Notes: generated by a model not told the origin, from the letters alone. A DNA stretch of 64,000 nt from an uncultured Bacilli bacterium (GCA_934120635.1 CAKOUR010000004.1:1-64000); one strand, 5' to 3'; shown: positions 53,285 to 62,189, numbered from the stretch's first letter. Translations and numbers: made by a program.

Positions 53285-53361
53285 GGGGAATTAGCTCAGC
53301 TGGCTAGAGCACTTGCCTTGCACGCAAGGGGTCAAGGGTTCGAATCCCTTATTCTCCACCA
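53285..53361 (+). tRNA. tRNA-Ala (anticodon TGC)
   Basis: Acceptor stem GGGGAAT with ATTCTCC, D-arm TAGCTCAGCTGG, anticodon arm CTTGCCTTGCACGCAAG with TGC, T-arm GGGTTCGAATCCC, and encoded CCA at 53359-53361. All arms fold. Confidence 0.97.
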
Positions 53362-53371
53362 TATTTTTTTT

Positions 53372-53448
53372 CGGGAAGTAGCTTAGCTTGGTAGAGCGCT
53401 ACGCTTGGGACGTAGAGGTCGCAGGTTCAAATCCTGTCTTCCCGACCA
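53372..53448 (+). tRNA. tRNA-Pro (anticodon TGG)
   Basis: Acceptor stem CGGGAAG with CTTCCCG, anticodon arm CTACGCTTGGGACGTAG with TGG, T-arm CAGGTTCAAATCCTG, and encoded CCA at 53446-53448. It is transcribed with tRNA-Ala. Confidence 0.97.
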
Positions 53449-53463
53449 CGAAGAAATATATTA

Positions 53464-53489
53464 CTACTCATGTTGAGTGGTTTTTTTTT
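53464..53489 (+). terminator. Terminator of the tRNA operon
   Basis: CTACTCA at 53464-53470 pairs with TGAGTGG at 53474-53480, followed by nine T. Confidence 0.9.
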
Positions 53490-53629
53490 GAATTTTTTAA
53501 AGTCTGATCATTATATATTAAATATGGGATTCTTTTTATTTTATGTTAATGACTTTATTGTGATAAAATAATTGCAAAATAAGAAAAAAAATAGTATCAT
53601 AATTAATATGAGAAAGGAGTTTTATTGAG

Positions 53630-54451
53630 ATGAGTAAAGAAGAAAAAGAAAAGAAAGTGACAAAAAAGAGTGATTCTTCAAAGAAAAATTCTTCTCGTTT
53701 AGAGAATAAAGGTGAAGAGAAAAAGAATAATCAAGTAAAGAAAGAAACTAGGGGGAAAGAAAATACTTCTAAAAAAGAAGGAAAGGATTCTTCAGAAAAG
53801 AGTAATAGTACTATTTCTAAGAAAAAAGTTACTACTAAGAAGATAGAGGAAGTAGTAGAAGAAGAGGTTATAGAAAAAAATGTAGATATAGATTCTGATT
53901 TAGAGGATTTTGGAGAAACTTCTTTTAACGGTGATGATTCATCTAAGGAAAAGAAAGGTAAAAAATTAAAGAAATCAGATTTGATATTGATTATTGGTTT
54001 AATTATTGTTGTTGTTTTAGGGTGTTTTTTGATGAAAGGTCAAAAGGATGAACCTTCTTATCAATTACCTCTTACTTTGGAAGGAGAAGCTGGATTGCAA
54101 TTATTATCTTATAGTGATTACCAAAAGAAGATTGATAATAATGAATCTTTTGTTGTTATTTTATCTAGAGAAAGTTGCTCTCATTGTGCTAATTTTATGC
54201 CAGTTGCAAAAGAATTTGCTTCTTCTAAAAATTTACCAATGTATTATGTGGATACTGATACATTTACAGAAGAAGAATGGAGTTCTTTTGAAAGTTCTAA
54301 TACTTTCTTGAAGAAGAATGGTGGCAATTGGGGAACTCCTACTACTATTGTTCTTGCTGGAAAAGAGGCTGTTGATTATATTGAGGGAGAAACTACTGTT
54401 GATAAATTACAAGAGTTATATGATAAGTATTTTGATTTAAAACAAGAGTAG
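53630..54451 (+). CDS. Membrane-anchored thioredoxin-like protein
   Basis: The 273-residue product has a Lys/Glu/Ser-rich, disordered cytoplasmic part of about 115 residues, one membrane helix (LILIIGLIIVVVLGCFLM, about 121-138) and an extracytoplasmic thioredoxin-like domain. The active-site CSHC is at residues 183-186 (SRESCSHCANFMP), and the cis-Pro region is GGNWGTPTTIVL. It could act as a thiol-disulfide oxidoreductase for exported proteins, or bind partners through the long charged tail. AAAGGAG precedes the start; the PH-domain gene follows after nine bases. Confidence 0.82.
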   Translation: MSKEEKEKKVTKKSDSSKKNSSRLENKGEEKKNNQVKKETRGKENTSKKEGKDSSEKSNSTISKKKVTTKKIEEVVEEEVIEKNVDIDSDLEDFGETSFNGDDSSKEKKGKKLKKSDLILIIGLIIVVVLGCFLMKGQKDEPSYQLPLTLEGEAGLQLLSYSDYQKKIDNNESFVVILSRESCSHCANFMPVAKEFASSKNLPMYYVDTDTFTEEEWSSFESSNTFLKKNGGNWGTPTTIVLAGKEAVDYIEGETTVDKLQELYDKYFDLKQE

Positions 54452-54460
54452 GAGGATAAG

Positions 54461-54910
54461 ATGGGAAAATGTTATGAGATGGTAAGTGAATTTAAGAGAA
54501 AATATCCACTTACTATTGCGTTTCGTTTAGAGAAGCATTGTGCAATTGTAGAGAAGCATTTGAATCCTGATGAGGAAATTCTTTATGCTTTTCCTGCACA
54601 AAAAAATCCAAATGTTTTTGAAATATTTTATACGAATGTTGTTGCACTTACAAATAAGAGAATTATTATAGCGACTAAGCGTTTATTATGGGGATATTTC
54701 TTTGTTACGATAACGCCTGATATGTTTAATGATTTGACCGTTCGTAAGGGGCTTATTTTTGGAAATATTATTTTGGATACGATTAAGGAGAAAGTTTATT
54801 TATCTAATATTGATCCTAATGCTTTACCGGAGATAGAGTCAATAATTACTTCTTATATGATGGAGAAGAAAGAACAGGTTGGATATGAAAGAAAAGAAAG
54901 GGAAGATTAA
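54461..54910 (+). CDS. Bacterial PH-domain protein
   Basis: The 149-residue product contains a PH-like domain from about residue 30: LNPDEEILYAFPAQKN, YTNVVALTNKRIIIATKR with the conserved T-N-K/R-R segment, and a C-terminal helix near IESIITSYMMEK. Such YokE-like domains are small cytoplasmic proteins of unclear role. AGGAGG precedes the start. It is probably co-transcribed with the thioredoxin-like gene. Confidence 0.8.
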   Translation: MGKCYEMVSEFKRKYPLTIAFRLEKHCAIVEKHLNPDEEILYAFPAQKNPNVFEIFYTNVVALTNKRIIIATKRLLWGYFFVTITPDMFNDLTVRKGLIFGNIILDTIKEKVYLSNIDPNALPEIESIITSYMMEKKEQVGYERKERED

Positions 54911-54997
54911 AATTTAGTTTTTATTGGAAGTGAAAATATTCTTTTGCTTTCTTTTTTTGTTTTAGGGAAAAAATTGAGAAGTATTTTTTTTGTTATC

Positions 54998-55028
54998 TTG
55001 ACAAAATTAATTTTATTTAGTATATAAT
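54998..55028 (+). promoter_or_regulatory. Promoter of topA
   Basis: TTGACA at 54998-55003 with TATATA at 55021 (17-base spacer) or TATAAT at 55023-55028. Transcription starts about 20 bases before the TTG start. Confidence 0.7.
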
Positions 55029-55054
55029 TGTATCAGGAAGGAAAGGGATGTATT

Positions 55055-57082
55055 TTGGGAAAAAAGTTAGTTATTGTGGAATCCCCTAGTAAAAGTAAGA
55101 CAATTGAGAAGTATTTAGGTAAAGATTATAAAGTTGTTTCTTCACTTGGTCATATTAGAGATTTATCTACTTCTGGTAAATATGGCTTTGGTGTTGATTT
55201 AGAGGATCATTTTAAACCTGATTATAAAATTATTAAGGGTAAGAAAAAATTGGTTACTGAGTTAAAAAAGGAAGTTAAGGCTTCTGATTTTGTTTATTTA
55301 GCAACTGACCCTGATCGGGAAGGAGAGGCTATTTCATGGCATTTATATGATACTCTTGGATTAAAAAATAATGATTATGAAAGAATTGTCTTTAATGAAA
55401 TTACCAAAGATGTCATTTTAGATTCTTTTAGTAAAGCGAGAAAGATAGATGATAATTTGGTTAAATCTCAAGAAGCAAGAAGAATTTTGGATAGAATTAT
55501 TGGGTTTCGTTTGAGTAAATTAATGCAGTCTAAGACAGAAGGAAAATCTGCTGGTCGTGTGCAAAGTGTTGCTTTAAAATTAATTGTCGATCGAGAAAGA
55601 GAAATCCAAGCTTTTAATATAGAGAAATATTATGAGATTGATGCTTATTTTGATTCTTTTGATGCAAAGTTAGATAGTTATTGTCATGAGAAAGTAGAGA
55701 TTTCTACTAAGGAAGATGCTGATCGTATTCTTGGAGAGTTAGATGAGACTTTTGTTATTGAAGATGTTTCCAAGAAAAAGAAGGATAAGAAAAGTAAGTT
55801 TCCTTTTACTACTTCTACACTTCAACAAGAGGCTTCTAATAAACTTAATTTTACTTCGAAAAAGACAATGTCAATTGCGCAAAAGCTTTATGAAGGAATT
55901 AGTTTAAAAGATGAAACGGTTGGTTTGATTACTTATATGAGAACAGATTCTATTCGAATGAGTGATGAATTTGTAAAAAATACTTATGGATATATTAAAA
56001 ATACTTATGGAGAAAATTATGTTGGATATGTAAAGAAAGCTAAGAAGACAGAGAATGTTCAAGATGCTCATGAGGCGATTAGACCTACTAGTATTTTTAG
56101 AAAGCCAGAAGATATTAGGGAATATTTGTCTAATGATGAGTATAAGTTATATCATTTAATTTATTATCGGGCTCTTGCTTCATTGATGAAAGACGCTATG
56201 GTGGAAGCTACTAGTGTTACGTTACTTAATCATGAGTATCGTTTTAAAACAAGTGGGCAGATTTTGTTGTTTGATGGTTATTTAAAAGTATATTCTTGTT
56301 ATGAGGATTCTAATGATAAGATACTTCCTGAACTTGTTTCTGGTAATCAAGTTGTATCTAATCATATTGATGTATCGGAACATGAGACTAAGCCACCTGC
56401 TAGATATACAGAAAGTCGTTTAATTAAGGAAATGGAAGAACTTGGTATTGGTAGACCTTCTACTTATGCAAAGACTATTGATACTTTAAAAGAAAGAGTT
56501 TATGTTCAAATAGTTGATAAGAAATTTATTCCTACGGATATTGGAATAGAAATCACGGATAAATTACAAGAATTTTTTAAAGATATTATTAATGTAAAAT
56601 ATACCAAAGAAATGGAAGATGATTTAGATAAGATTGCTTTAGGAGATTTGGTTTGGTATAAATTGTTAGAGCGTTTTTATGATGACTTTGAACCTAAAGT
56701 AGAGGTTGCCTTTAAAGAAATGGAGAAAAAAGCTCCAGAAGAAACTGGAGAGATGTGTCCTCAGTGTGGTAATCCTTTGGTTATTAAGCAAAGTAGATAT
56801 GGAAAGTTTGTTGCGTGTTCTAATTATCCTGAATGTAAATATATTAAGAGTAATGAGGAAAAAAAGGAAGTTAAGGAAATTATGAAATGTCCAGAATGTG
56901 ATGGGATGATTGTTGAAAAAGTAACAAGACGAGGAAAGATATTTTATGGTTGTAATCATTATCCTAAGTGTAAGGTTGCTACTTGGGATAAGCCTACTGG
57001 TGAGTTATGTTCTCAGTGTGGAAGTATTTTAGTAGAAACAAAAGATGGAATTAAATGTTCTAAATGTGATAGTAAAAAATAA
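55055..57082 (+). CDS. topA: DNA topoisomerase I
   Basis: The 675-residue type IA topoisomerase starts LGKKLVIVESPSKSKTIEKYL (TTG initiation at 55055 after AAGGAAAGGG). The Toprim motif DPDREGEAISWH, the catalytic tyrosine about residue 294 in TYMRTDS, and RPSTYAKTIDTL are present. Three C-terminal zinc fingers follow (CPQCG to CSNYPEC, CPEC to CNHYPKC, CSQCG to CSKC). It relaxes negative supercoils. An upstream TTG at 55028 is unlikely because the -10 box lies there. Confidence 0.95.
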   Translation: MGKKLVIVESPSKSKTIEKYLGKDYKVVSSLGHIRDLSTSGKYGFGVDLEDHFKPDYKIIKGKKKLVTELKKEVKASDFVYLATDPDREGEAISWHLYDTLGLKNNDYERIVFNEITKDVILDSFSKARKIDDNLVKSQEARRILDRIIGFRLSKLMQSKTEGKSAGRVQSVALKLIVDREREIQAFNIEKYYEIDAYFDSFDAKLDSYCHEKVEISTKEDADRILGELDETFVIEDVSKKKKDKKSKFPFTTSTLQQEASNKLNFTSKKTMSIAQKLYEGISLKDETVGLITYMRTDSIRMSDEFVKNTYGYIKNTYGENYVGYVKKAKKTENVQDAHEAIRPTSIFRKPEDIREYLSNDEYKLYHLIYYRALASLMKDAMVEATSVTLLNHEYRFKTSGQILLFDGYLKVYSCYEDSNDKILPELVSGNQVVSNHIDVSEHETKPPARYTESRLIKEMEELGIGRPSTYAKTIDTLKERVYVQIVDKKFIPTDIGIEITDKLQEFFKDIINVKYTKEMEDDLDKIALGDLVWYKLLERFYDDFEPKVEVAFKEMEKKAPEETGEMCPQCGNPLVIKQSRYGKFVACSNYPECKYIKSNEEKKEVKEIMKCPECDGMIVEKVTRRGKIFYGCNHYPKCKVATWDKPTGELCSQCGSILVETKDGIKCSKCDSKK

Positions 57083-57110
57083 TGTTAGTAGAAAATACTG
57101 ACATTTTTTT
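57083..57110 (+). terminator. Terminator after topA
   Basis: ATGTTAGTA pairs with TACTGACAT around a short loop (one G-T pair), followed by T that run into the first copy of the 43-base repeat. Confidence 0.75.
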
Positions 57111-57146
57111 TGACAAAATATTTAGGTTAGTTCTAAAGTAAGTATT
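57104..57146 (+). repeat. Direct repeat copy 1 (identical to sigK promoter region)
   Basis: This 43-base stretch, containing TTGACA at 57110-57115 and TTAGGTTAGTTCTAAAGTAA, recurs at 58038-58080 with only one T of length difference. Copy 1 now points at the 3' end of a minus-strand gene. Confidence 0.85.
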
Positions 57147-57151
57147 ATATA

Positions 57152-57847
57152 TTAATGTAGATTTTTTGTTTTTTTCAAAAATATTATCATAATATATGAA
57201 ACTATACCTATTATGGCACCTTTGATACAACTAAAAAGATATTTATTTATATTACTATTGGTTTCTAATAAACAATTTTTTTTCTCTTCATTTTTTGTAA
57301 AAATTACCGAGTTAATAGCATTACTAAGATATTTCTTTTCATCTTGTGAGAATTCTTCACGTGATTGAATCCAAAACTTATAACTATTGCCATTAACAAT
57401 GGTATAATAAGAAAGTACATGATAATTATTACTAAACTGATTAGTGGAAATAAATTTATATTTATTTTCATAAATTGAAGCTGATTTAATTGTGGTAACA
57501 TCTTTATAATCATTTAAAATTTCTTTTAACTCATTTTTATCACAATATGAAAGATTATTTATATTTTCTAAATCTGCTTCTGTTACTTGCAAGATAAATT
57601 CTAATTTATTATCTAAAATTGCATCAACATAAATATCATTATCAATAAATTTAGATTTCATATTTTGTTCTGTTAATTGAAATTTACTTAAATTGGGGTT
57701 ATCTGATAAATTATTTCTAGTAAAAGTAATAAAATCATCATCTAAATCTAATTTTATATTAATATCAGATAACTCAAGCGTTTGTGCATTAGCTTTCCAA
57801 ATTGGAATAAAAAATAAAATCGCTAATAATAAAATTTTTTCGTTCAT
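57152..57847 (-). CDS. Unknown exported protein with C-terminal membrane helix
   Basis: The 231-residue product has a signal peptide (ILLLAILFFIPIWKANA), a polar extracellular part with two Cys (NLSYCDKNE, KNCLLE) and a C-terminal membrane helix (KGAIIGIVSYIMIIFL) with a basic tail, a topology like the protein encoded at 1077. I recognise no family. It lies between two copies of a 43-base direct repeat, on the opposite strand to its neighbours topA and sigK, which suggests it was inserted there. Confidence 0.65.
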   Translation of the reverse strand: MNEKILLLAILFFIPIWKANAQTLELSDINIKLDLDDDFITFTRNNLSDNPNLSKFQLTEQNMKSKFIDNDIYVDAILDNKLEFILQVTEADLENINNLSYCDKNELKEILNDYKDVTTIKSASIYENKYKFISTNQFSNNYHVLSYYTIVNGNSYKFWIQSREEFSQDEKKYLSNAINSVIFTKNEEKKNCLLETNSNINKYLFSCIKGAIIGIVSYIMIIFLKKTKNLH

Positions 57848-58037
57848 TTAATCACTCCTAATTATTAATTAGATTTTATCATTTTTTTCTACAAAAGGCA
57901 ATTTATTAATCATGATTATTTTAAGGAAAAAATTTTTAGAAAAATCTCTAACGAACTAGAAAAATATTGATAAGTATTTTAAATTATTGGGTATGTTATT
58001 GAAAGTACTATGGTTATTTTAAAAAAAATTATTCCTA

Positions 58038-58080
58038 TTTTTTTGACAAAATATTTTAGGTTAGTTCTAAAGTAAGTATT
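58038..58080 (+). repeat. Direct repeat copy 2, sigK upstream region
   Basis: Second copy of the 43-base repeat, with TTGACA at 58043-58048. It lies 31 bases before the sigK start and probably holds its promoter, though the -10 is weak (TCTAAA) and no clear sigma-E box is seen. Confidence 0.8.
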
Positions 58081-58110
58081 TTTGTTGTATAAATTAGTAG
58101 AGGTGTGTTG

Positions 58111-58809
58111 ATGTTTTTAAGTTTGTTTCATTTGATTATTAGTCATACTTTTTTTATGGGTTCTTATTCTAATGAAGTATTTCCTGATCCATTATCTAAA
58201 GAGGAAGAAGAGGAATATATTAAGAAGATGAAAGAAGGAGATAGTGAGGCTAGGAATCAATTAATTCTTCATAATTTGAGATTGGTAGCGCATATTGTTA
58301 AAAAGTTTGAAACAAGTGGTAATGATGTTGATGATTTGATTGGGATAGGGACAGTTGGTTTAATTAAGGGAATAGATACTTATTCTGTTGAAAAGAAAGT
58401 AAAGCTTACTACTTATGCTGCTAAGTGTGCAGAGAATGAAATTTTGATGTATTTTCGGAGTAATAAGAAAAATGCAAAAAATGTTAGTATTTATGACGGG
58501 GTGAGTTATGATAAAGAGGGAAATGAGATTACTGTTTTAGATGTTTTAAAGACTAAGGATCCTGATTATTTAGAAGATATTTATTTGAAAGATAATATTT
58601 TGTTGTTGAGAAAATATTTAAATATTTTATCGAAAAGAGAGAGGAAGATTATTAATATGCGCTATGGTCTTGAGCATGAGGAAGAGAAGACACAGAAGGA
58701 AATTGCTTCTGCTCTTGGGATTAGTAGGAGTTATGTTTCAAGGATTGAGAAAAGGGCAATTACTAAGGTATTGAGAGAGTTTATTCGGAATAAAAATTAC
58801 AATGGTTAG
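58111..58809 (+). CDS. sigK: RNA polymerase sporulation sigma factor SigK (pro-form)
   Basis: The 232-residue product aligns with pro-sigma-K: a hydrophobic pro-sequence (MFLSLFHLIISHTFFMGS), a likely SpoIVFB cut between Ser and Tyr (GS then YSNEVFPDPLS), region 2 (NLRLVAHIVKKFE, DLIGIGTVGLIKGIDTY, TTYAAKCAENEI) and region 4 (QKEIASALGISRSYVSRIEKRA). Sigma-K directs late mother-cell genes such as coat proteins. The gene is whole: no skin-type interruption. AGAGGTG precedes ATG 58111. The normal neighbours of sigK vary between species. Confidence 0.93.
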   Translation: MFLSLFHLIISHTFFMGSYSNEVFPDPLSKEEEEEYIKKMKEGDSEARNQLILHNLRLVAHIVKKFETSGNDVDDLIGIGTVGLIKGIDTYSVEKKVKLTTYAAKCAENEILMYFRSNKKNAKNVSIYDGVSYDKEGNEITVLDVLKTKDPDYLEDIYLKDNILLLRKYLNILSKRERKIINMRYGLEHEEEKTQKEIASALGISRSYVSRIEKRAITKVLREFIRNKNYNG

Positions 58810-58891
58810 AGAAGACTATTGTTTTTTTTCTTGACTTTTCTTTCTTTTTTATAGTATGATTTTAGTGATTTTATTGTGAGGTGAAGAATTT

Positions 58892-59623
58892 ATGGAAAAA
58901 AGTCCGATTTTGTTGCAAGTAGCAATGGAGGTAGAATGTTCTTGTTTGTTAAAAAAAATAGATCATCTTGTGAAAAGAGAGATAGGAGGGTATCTTTTTT
59001 ATGAAGGGATGATTAGAAATTATCCTGTTGTTATTTCTTTATCTAAGGTTGGTTTGATTGAAGCTAGTTCTTCTCTTACTATTGGGATAGAGAATTATCA
59101 TCCTATAGCAATTATTAATTATGGAATAGCAGGAGCTACTACGAGAAAGTTACATGTTTCGGATATGGTTATTGGGACGAATTGTGTTAATATTAATTCT
59201 TATAAAAGTTCTTTTTCTCCTGCTTTGGGTGGCGTTCATCCAGATAAATGGGAACTTCTTACTTTTTTAAGTGGAGAGACTGATCGATTTTTGTCTTATT
59301 CTTCAGATGAAAAGCTTCTTGCATTGGCATTAGGAAATCCACCTAAAACCAATTATTTATGTGGTACTATTGGGAGTGGTGATGTATGGAATCAAGAAGT
59401 AGATAGAGTTTTATTTTTGAATGAAAAGTATCATATTCTTTGTGAAGATATGGAGAGTATTTCGACTTATACGATTGCTCATCATCGAGATATTCCGGTT
59501 ATTTCTTTTAAAATGATTTCGGATAATTTACTTCTTGGGGAAGAATATGATCGAGAGGTTGGTATTTATTTACAAGAATATGTTTTTAGTTATGTAGAGA
59601 AGTTGATAGGAGATTTTTTGTAA
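58892..59623 (+). CDS. MTA/SAH nucleosidase-like protein
   Basis: The 243-residue product belongs to the nucleoside phosphorylase superfamily. The N-terminus LLQVAMEVECSCLLKKI matches MTAN proteins, with INYGIAGATTRKLHVSDMVIG, CEDMESISTYTIAH containing the substrate-binding ME, and SFKMISDN with the catalytic Asp. It would cleave methylthioadenosine or S-adenosylhomocysteine. Divergence in the middle (CVNINSYKSSFSPALGG) leaves the exact substrate uncertain. GAGGTGAAG precedes the ATG. Confidence 0.8.
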   Translation: MEKSPILLQVAMEVECSCLLKKIDHLVKREIGGYLFYEGMIRNYPVVISLSKVGLIEASSSLTIGIENYHPIAIINYGIAGATTRKLHVSDMVIGTNCVNINSYKSSFSPALGGVHPDKWELLTFLSGETDRFLSYSSDEKLLALALGNPPKTNYLCGTIGSGDVWNQEVDRVLFLNEKYHILCEDMESISTYTIAHHRDIPVISFKMISDNLLLGEEYDREVGIYLQEYVFSYVEKLIGDFL

Positions 59624-59669
59624 ACTTCTTCTTTTTTTCTTTTTTAAATTGTGATAGAATGAATAGAGA

Positions 59670-59694
59670 GTAAAGTAGTATTGTTCTACTTTAC
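59670..59694 (+). promoter_or_regulatory. 5'-leader hairpin of the Mbeg1-like gene
   Basis: GTAAAGTAG pairs perfectly with CTACTTTAC around a seven-base loop. It lies just downstream of a -10-like TAGAAT and has no T run, so it caps the mRNA rather than ending it. It may stabilise the transcript or bind a regulator. Confidence 0.45.
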
Positions 59695-59718
59695 AAAAAT
59701 AGTAAAGAGGAAAGAGAT

Positions 59719-60756
59719 ATGTATACTATTATTGATTATTTAAATTATTATAAAGATACTACTGTAAAGTATGTAAAGTTGAATTCACAAGATTTTTTGA
59801 TTTTTGCTTGTCTTTCTTATTTACCTTTAGATTCATTTGGTGAAGAAAAGAATTTACAGGAGTTTGTAAAGTATAGTGTTAAGTTTAAGGATAGGTTGCA
59901 TGGGGGAAATACAGGGAGTTTAGCTTATCAATTATTAAAAGTAATGGTAAAGTCGAAAAGATATCAAGATTTGAAAATTGAAAATTTTGTTGGAAAAAGG
60001 GATGATTTTGTTCAGTTTGGTGCGATGACTTTTGTTTTAGGAAAGAATAAAATTATTTCTTTTAGAGGAAGTGATCGTTCTTTTGTTTCTTGGGTAGAAA
60101 ATGCTAGGATGTTTTATCAGTATCCAACAAATACACAGAAAATGGGGATAGATTATCTTAAGAATGCTATTTATAAAGATGATGATAATGTTTATGTTGT
60201 GGGACATTCTAAAGGTGGAAATTTAGCAATGGTTAGTTGTATGGAGTTAGAGAATTCACTTTTAAGAAAGGTTAAACAGATTTATAATTTTGATGGACCT
60301 GGGGTATTGAAAGATGAGTATGAATTAAAGTATAAGAGAATAAAGAAGAAACTGATTAATATTATTCCTTCTAATTCCATGGTTGGGGTTCTTTTATATA
60401 ATGAGAATTTTTCTGTTATTAAAAGTAAAAATCATATGATGGAGACACATTATCCTTCTTCATGGTGTTTGTTTGGAGAATTCTTTATAGAAGATAGTTT
60501 GAAAGTTTTTTCTAATCAGTTGCATAATTATACGACTGTGACTTTGGAAAAGATTGATAGGAGAATGCTTGAGGATGCTATGGAGGGGGTGTTTCAGGAA
60601 CTTAAGGAAGAGAATACGAGGGATATTAATTTAGAGACAATTAAAGAGGGGTTAGAAAAGTTAAAAGATACTGATTCTCAGGTTTTTCGCTACTTAAATA
60701 CACTTCTAACTTCCTTGATTACCGTAAATAAAAAAGAAAGGAATAAAGAAACTTAA
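59719..60756 (+). CDS. Mbeg1-like (DUF2974) alpha/beta hydrolase
   Basis: The 345-residue product matches the Mbeg1-like family: MYTIIDYLNYYKDTTV at the start, FAAMTFVLG-like region (FGAMTFVLGKNKIISFRGSD), and the nucleophile elbow VVGHSKGGNLAM near residue 163, followed by NFDGPGV. It is probably a cytoplasmic serine hydrolase of unknown substrate. Its stop lies in a small hairpin that is repeated at 60960. Confidence 0.85.
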   Translation: MYTIIDYLNYYKDTTVKYVKLNSQDFLIFACLSYLPLDSFGEEKNLQEFVKYSVKFKDRLHGGNTGSLAYQLLKVMVKSKRYQDLKIENFVGKRDDFVQFGAMTFVLGKNKIISFRGSDRSFVSWVENARMFYQYPTNTQKMGIDYLKNAIYKDDDNVYVVGHSKGGNLAMVSCMELENSLLRKVKQIYNFDGPGVLKDEYELKYKRIKKKLINIIPSNSMVGVLLYNENFSVIKSKNHMMETHYPSSWCLFGEFFIEDSLKVFSNQLHNYTTVTLEKIDRRMLEDAMEGVFQELKEENTRDINLETIKEGLEKLKDTDSQVFRYLNTLLTSLITVNKKERNKET

Positions 60757-60768
60757 TTCTTAGGTTTC

Positions 60769-60959
60769 TCAGAGTGTTGACAAACTACCTATTTTGAAAA
60801 AAATTGATTTTTTAATAAATCAAAGTGGGTTAAATTGTCTAAAAAGAGCAAATATTAGGTACTTAATCCCTAAAAAATGCTCTTTTTTATACTTTAGTGT
60901 GAGAAATATAAAAGGCTGTGACAAAGCCGATTTGAAAAATCGACTTTGTCACAGCCTGA
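60769..60959. repeat. 191-base hairpin-bearing insertion flanked by 21-base direct repeats
   Basis: A 21-base sequence (60748-60768) recurs exactly at 60960-60980. Between them lies an insert whose ends read TCAGAGTGTTGACAAA and, inverted, TCAGGCTGTGACAAAG. Inside are two hairpins: AAAAGAGCA at 60842 with TGCTCTTTT at 60879, and a long one at 60913-60957 (AGGCTGTGACAAAG with CTTTGTCACAGCCT). It is probably a MITE or REP-like element. The second copy of the flank carries the T run, so the insertion split the terminator of the hydrolase gene. Confidence 0.7.
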
Positions 60960-60988
60960 GAAACTTAATTCTTAGGTTTCTTTTTTTT
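60960..60988 (+). terminator. Terminator originally belonging to the Mbeg1-like gene
   Basis: GAAACTTAA pairs with TTAGGTTTC around TTC (one G-T pair), followed by eight T. Confidence 0.7.
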
Positions 60989-61448
60989 GACTTAAAACCC
61001 AAGCACCATTCATACAATATAAAGGAGCATTAACCTCTAAAAATAGCAAAATCAAAATTTTGTTGTAAAAAAGAATCCTAATAAAGAAATATTTGAATAA
61101 AACAAGAAATTTTTTCCAATATTAGTAATGGGAACGATATGGACAAAGAATTACTCTTGAATCATTCAACTGCAGAGAAGAACAATACAAACCTAGAGTA
61201 CATACCTTGAAAAAGTAAAGTGCAAGAAAAAAGAAAAAAAAGCCATGAAAAGGAAGTGAGATCAATTAAAACACAAGGCAAAAACGACTCATTTTGATAA
61301 CTTTAAAGCAACTTTAAATCGAATACTAGAGTAATTCGTTAATTATCATGTTATAGTAGTTGACAATTCAAAAAAATTCTCTTACCATATTAAGCCAACT
61401 TAGGAGGTTTGATGTTCTTAAGTATTATCAATTTCTAGGAGGAGGATC
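60989..61448. other. Gene-free region before the sortase
   Basis: No coding sequence is supported. The plus strand is A-rich, unlike intergenic DNA elsewhere in the window. A TTGACA near 61360 is a possible promoter element. It may be the left margin of an acquired segment. Confidence 0.4.
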
Positions 61449-62189
61449 ATGAGAGTCACGAAAAAGAAAGCTTATATCTTTATTTTTATCTTCTTCATAA
61501 TAACCATCCAAGGAAGTTATCAGTATTTTTATCAAAATCAAAAACAAAGGTCGACCATGAATGTTGGCGTGCGACAAAATAACATCAACAACATGAATTT
61601 ACCCCGAACCGCCAAAGAAGATACCATAACTTACTTACAAGAAAAATATCAAAACGAAGATATCAAAGCAACCATCACGATTGACGACGATGATTTCACT
61701 TATCCTGTGGTTCAAACCATTGATAACGATTATTATCTGACGCATGATTACGCAAAAAATAAAGATGCATTAGGAGCCATTTATGCAGACTATCGCATTA
61801 ACCTAGATACAAGCAGAAAGATTCTCATTTTCGGTCATAGTTCTACCATTCGTGAAACCCCATTTAATGAATTAGAAAAATACTACGATGAATCTTTCTT
61901 TCAAAAACATCATATGCTCACCCTAGAAACCAAAAATAATACTTATCATTATGAGATCTTCTCAGTACATATCGAAACAACCGATTTTACTTACATGAAT
62001 TTAAACTTTGAAAGCAGTTTGAAATGGTATGCGCATATCAGAAAATTACAAGAAAGAAGCTGGTATCATACCGAAGTAGAATTAAAAAGTGATGATGACA
62101 TCTTAATTCTACAAACCTGCAGTAATCATCCAAAGTATAAAAATAATAAAAGTAAGTATTTATTAATTGTTTCAAGGAGGGTAAAGTAA
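61449..62189 (+). CDS. Class B-like sortase
   Basis: The 246-residue product has an N-terminal membrane helix (KAYIFIFIFFIITIQGSY), then a sortase domain. The catalytic His is in ILIFGHSST, the Cys in LILQTCSNH and the Arg in LLIVSRRV, with the class B-type core TYPVVQT-like segment TYPVVQTIDNDYYLTHDY. It would join surface proteins to the wall or to each other. AGGAGGAGG precedes the ATG. Its stop overlaps the start of the VWA protein (TAATG), its likely substrate. Codon use is richer in C-ending codons than the rest of the window. Confidence 0.88.
   Translation: MRVTKKKAYIFIFIFFIITIQGSYQYFYQNQKQRSTMNVGVRQNNINNMNLPRTAKEDTITYLQEKYQNEDIKATITIDDDDFTYPVVQTIDNDYYLTHDYAKNKDALGAIYADYRINLDTSRKILIFGHSSTIRETPFNELEKYYDESFFQKHHMLTLETKNNTYHYEIFSVHIETTDFTYMNLNFESSLKWYAHIRKLQERSWYHTEVELKSDDDILILQTCSNHPKYKNNKSKYLLIVSRRVK

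Noticed and set aside
60794..61033. A 79-codon reading frame across the hairpin insertion
   Set aside because: It runs through two large inverted repeats and a terminator, and its protein is unlike any real gene here.
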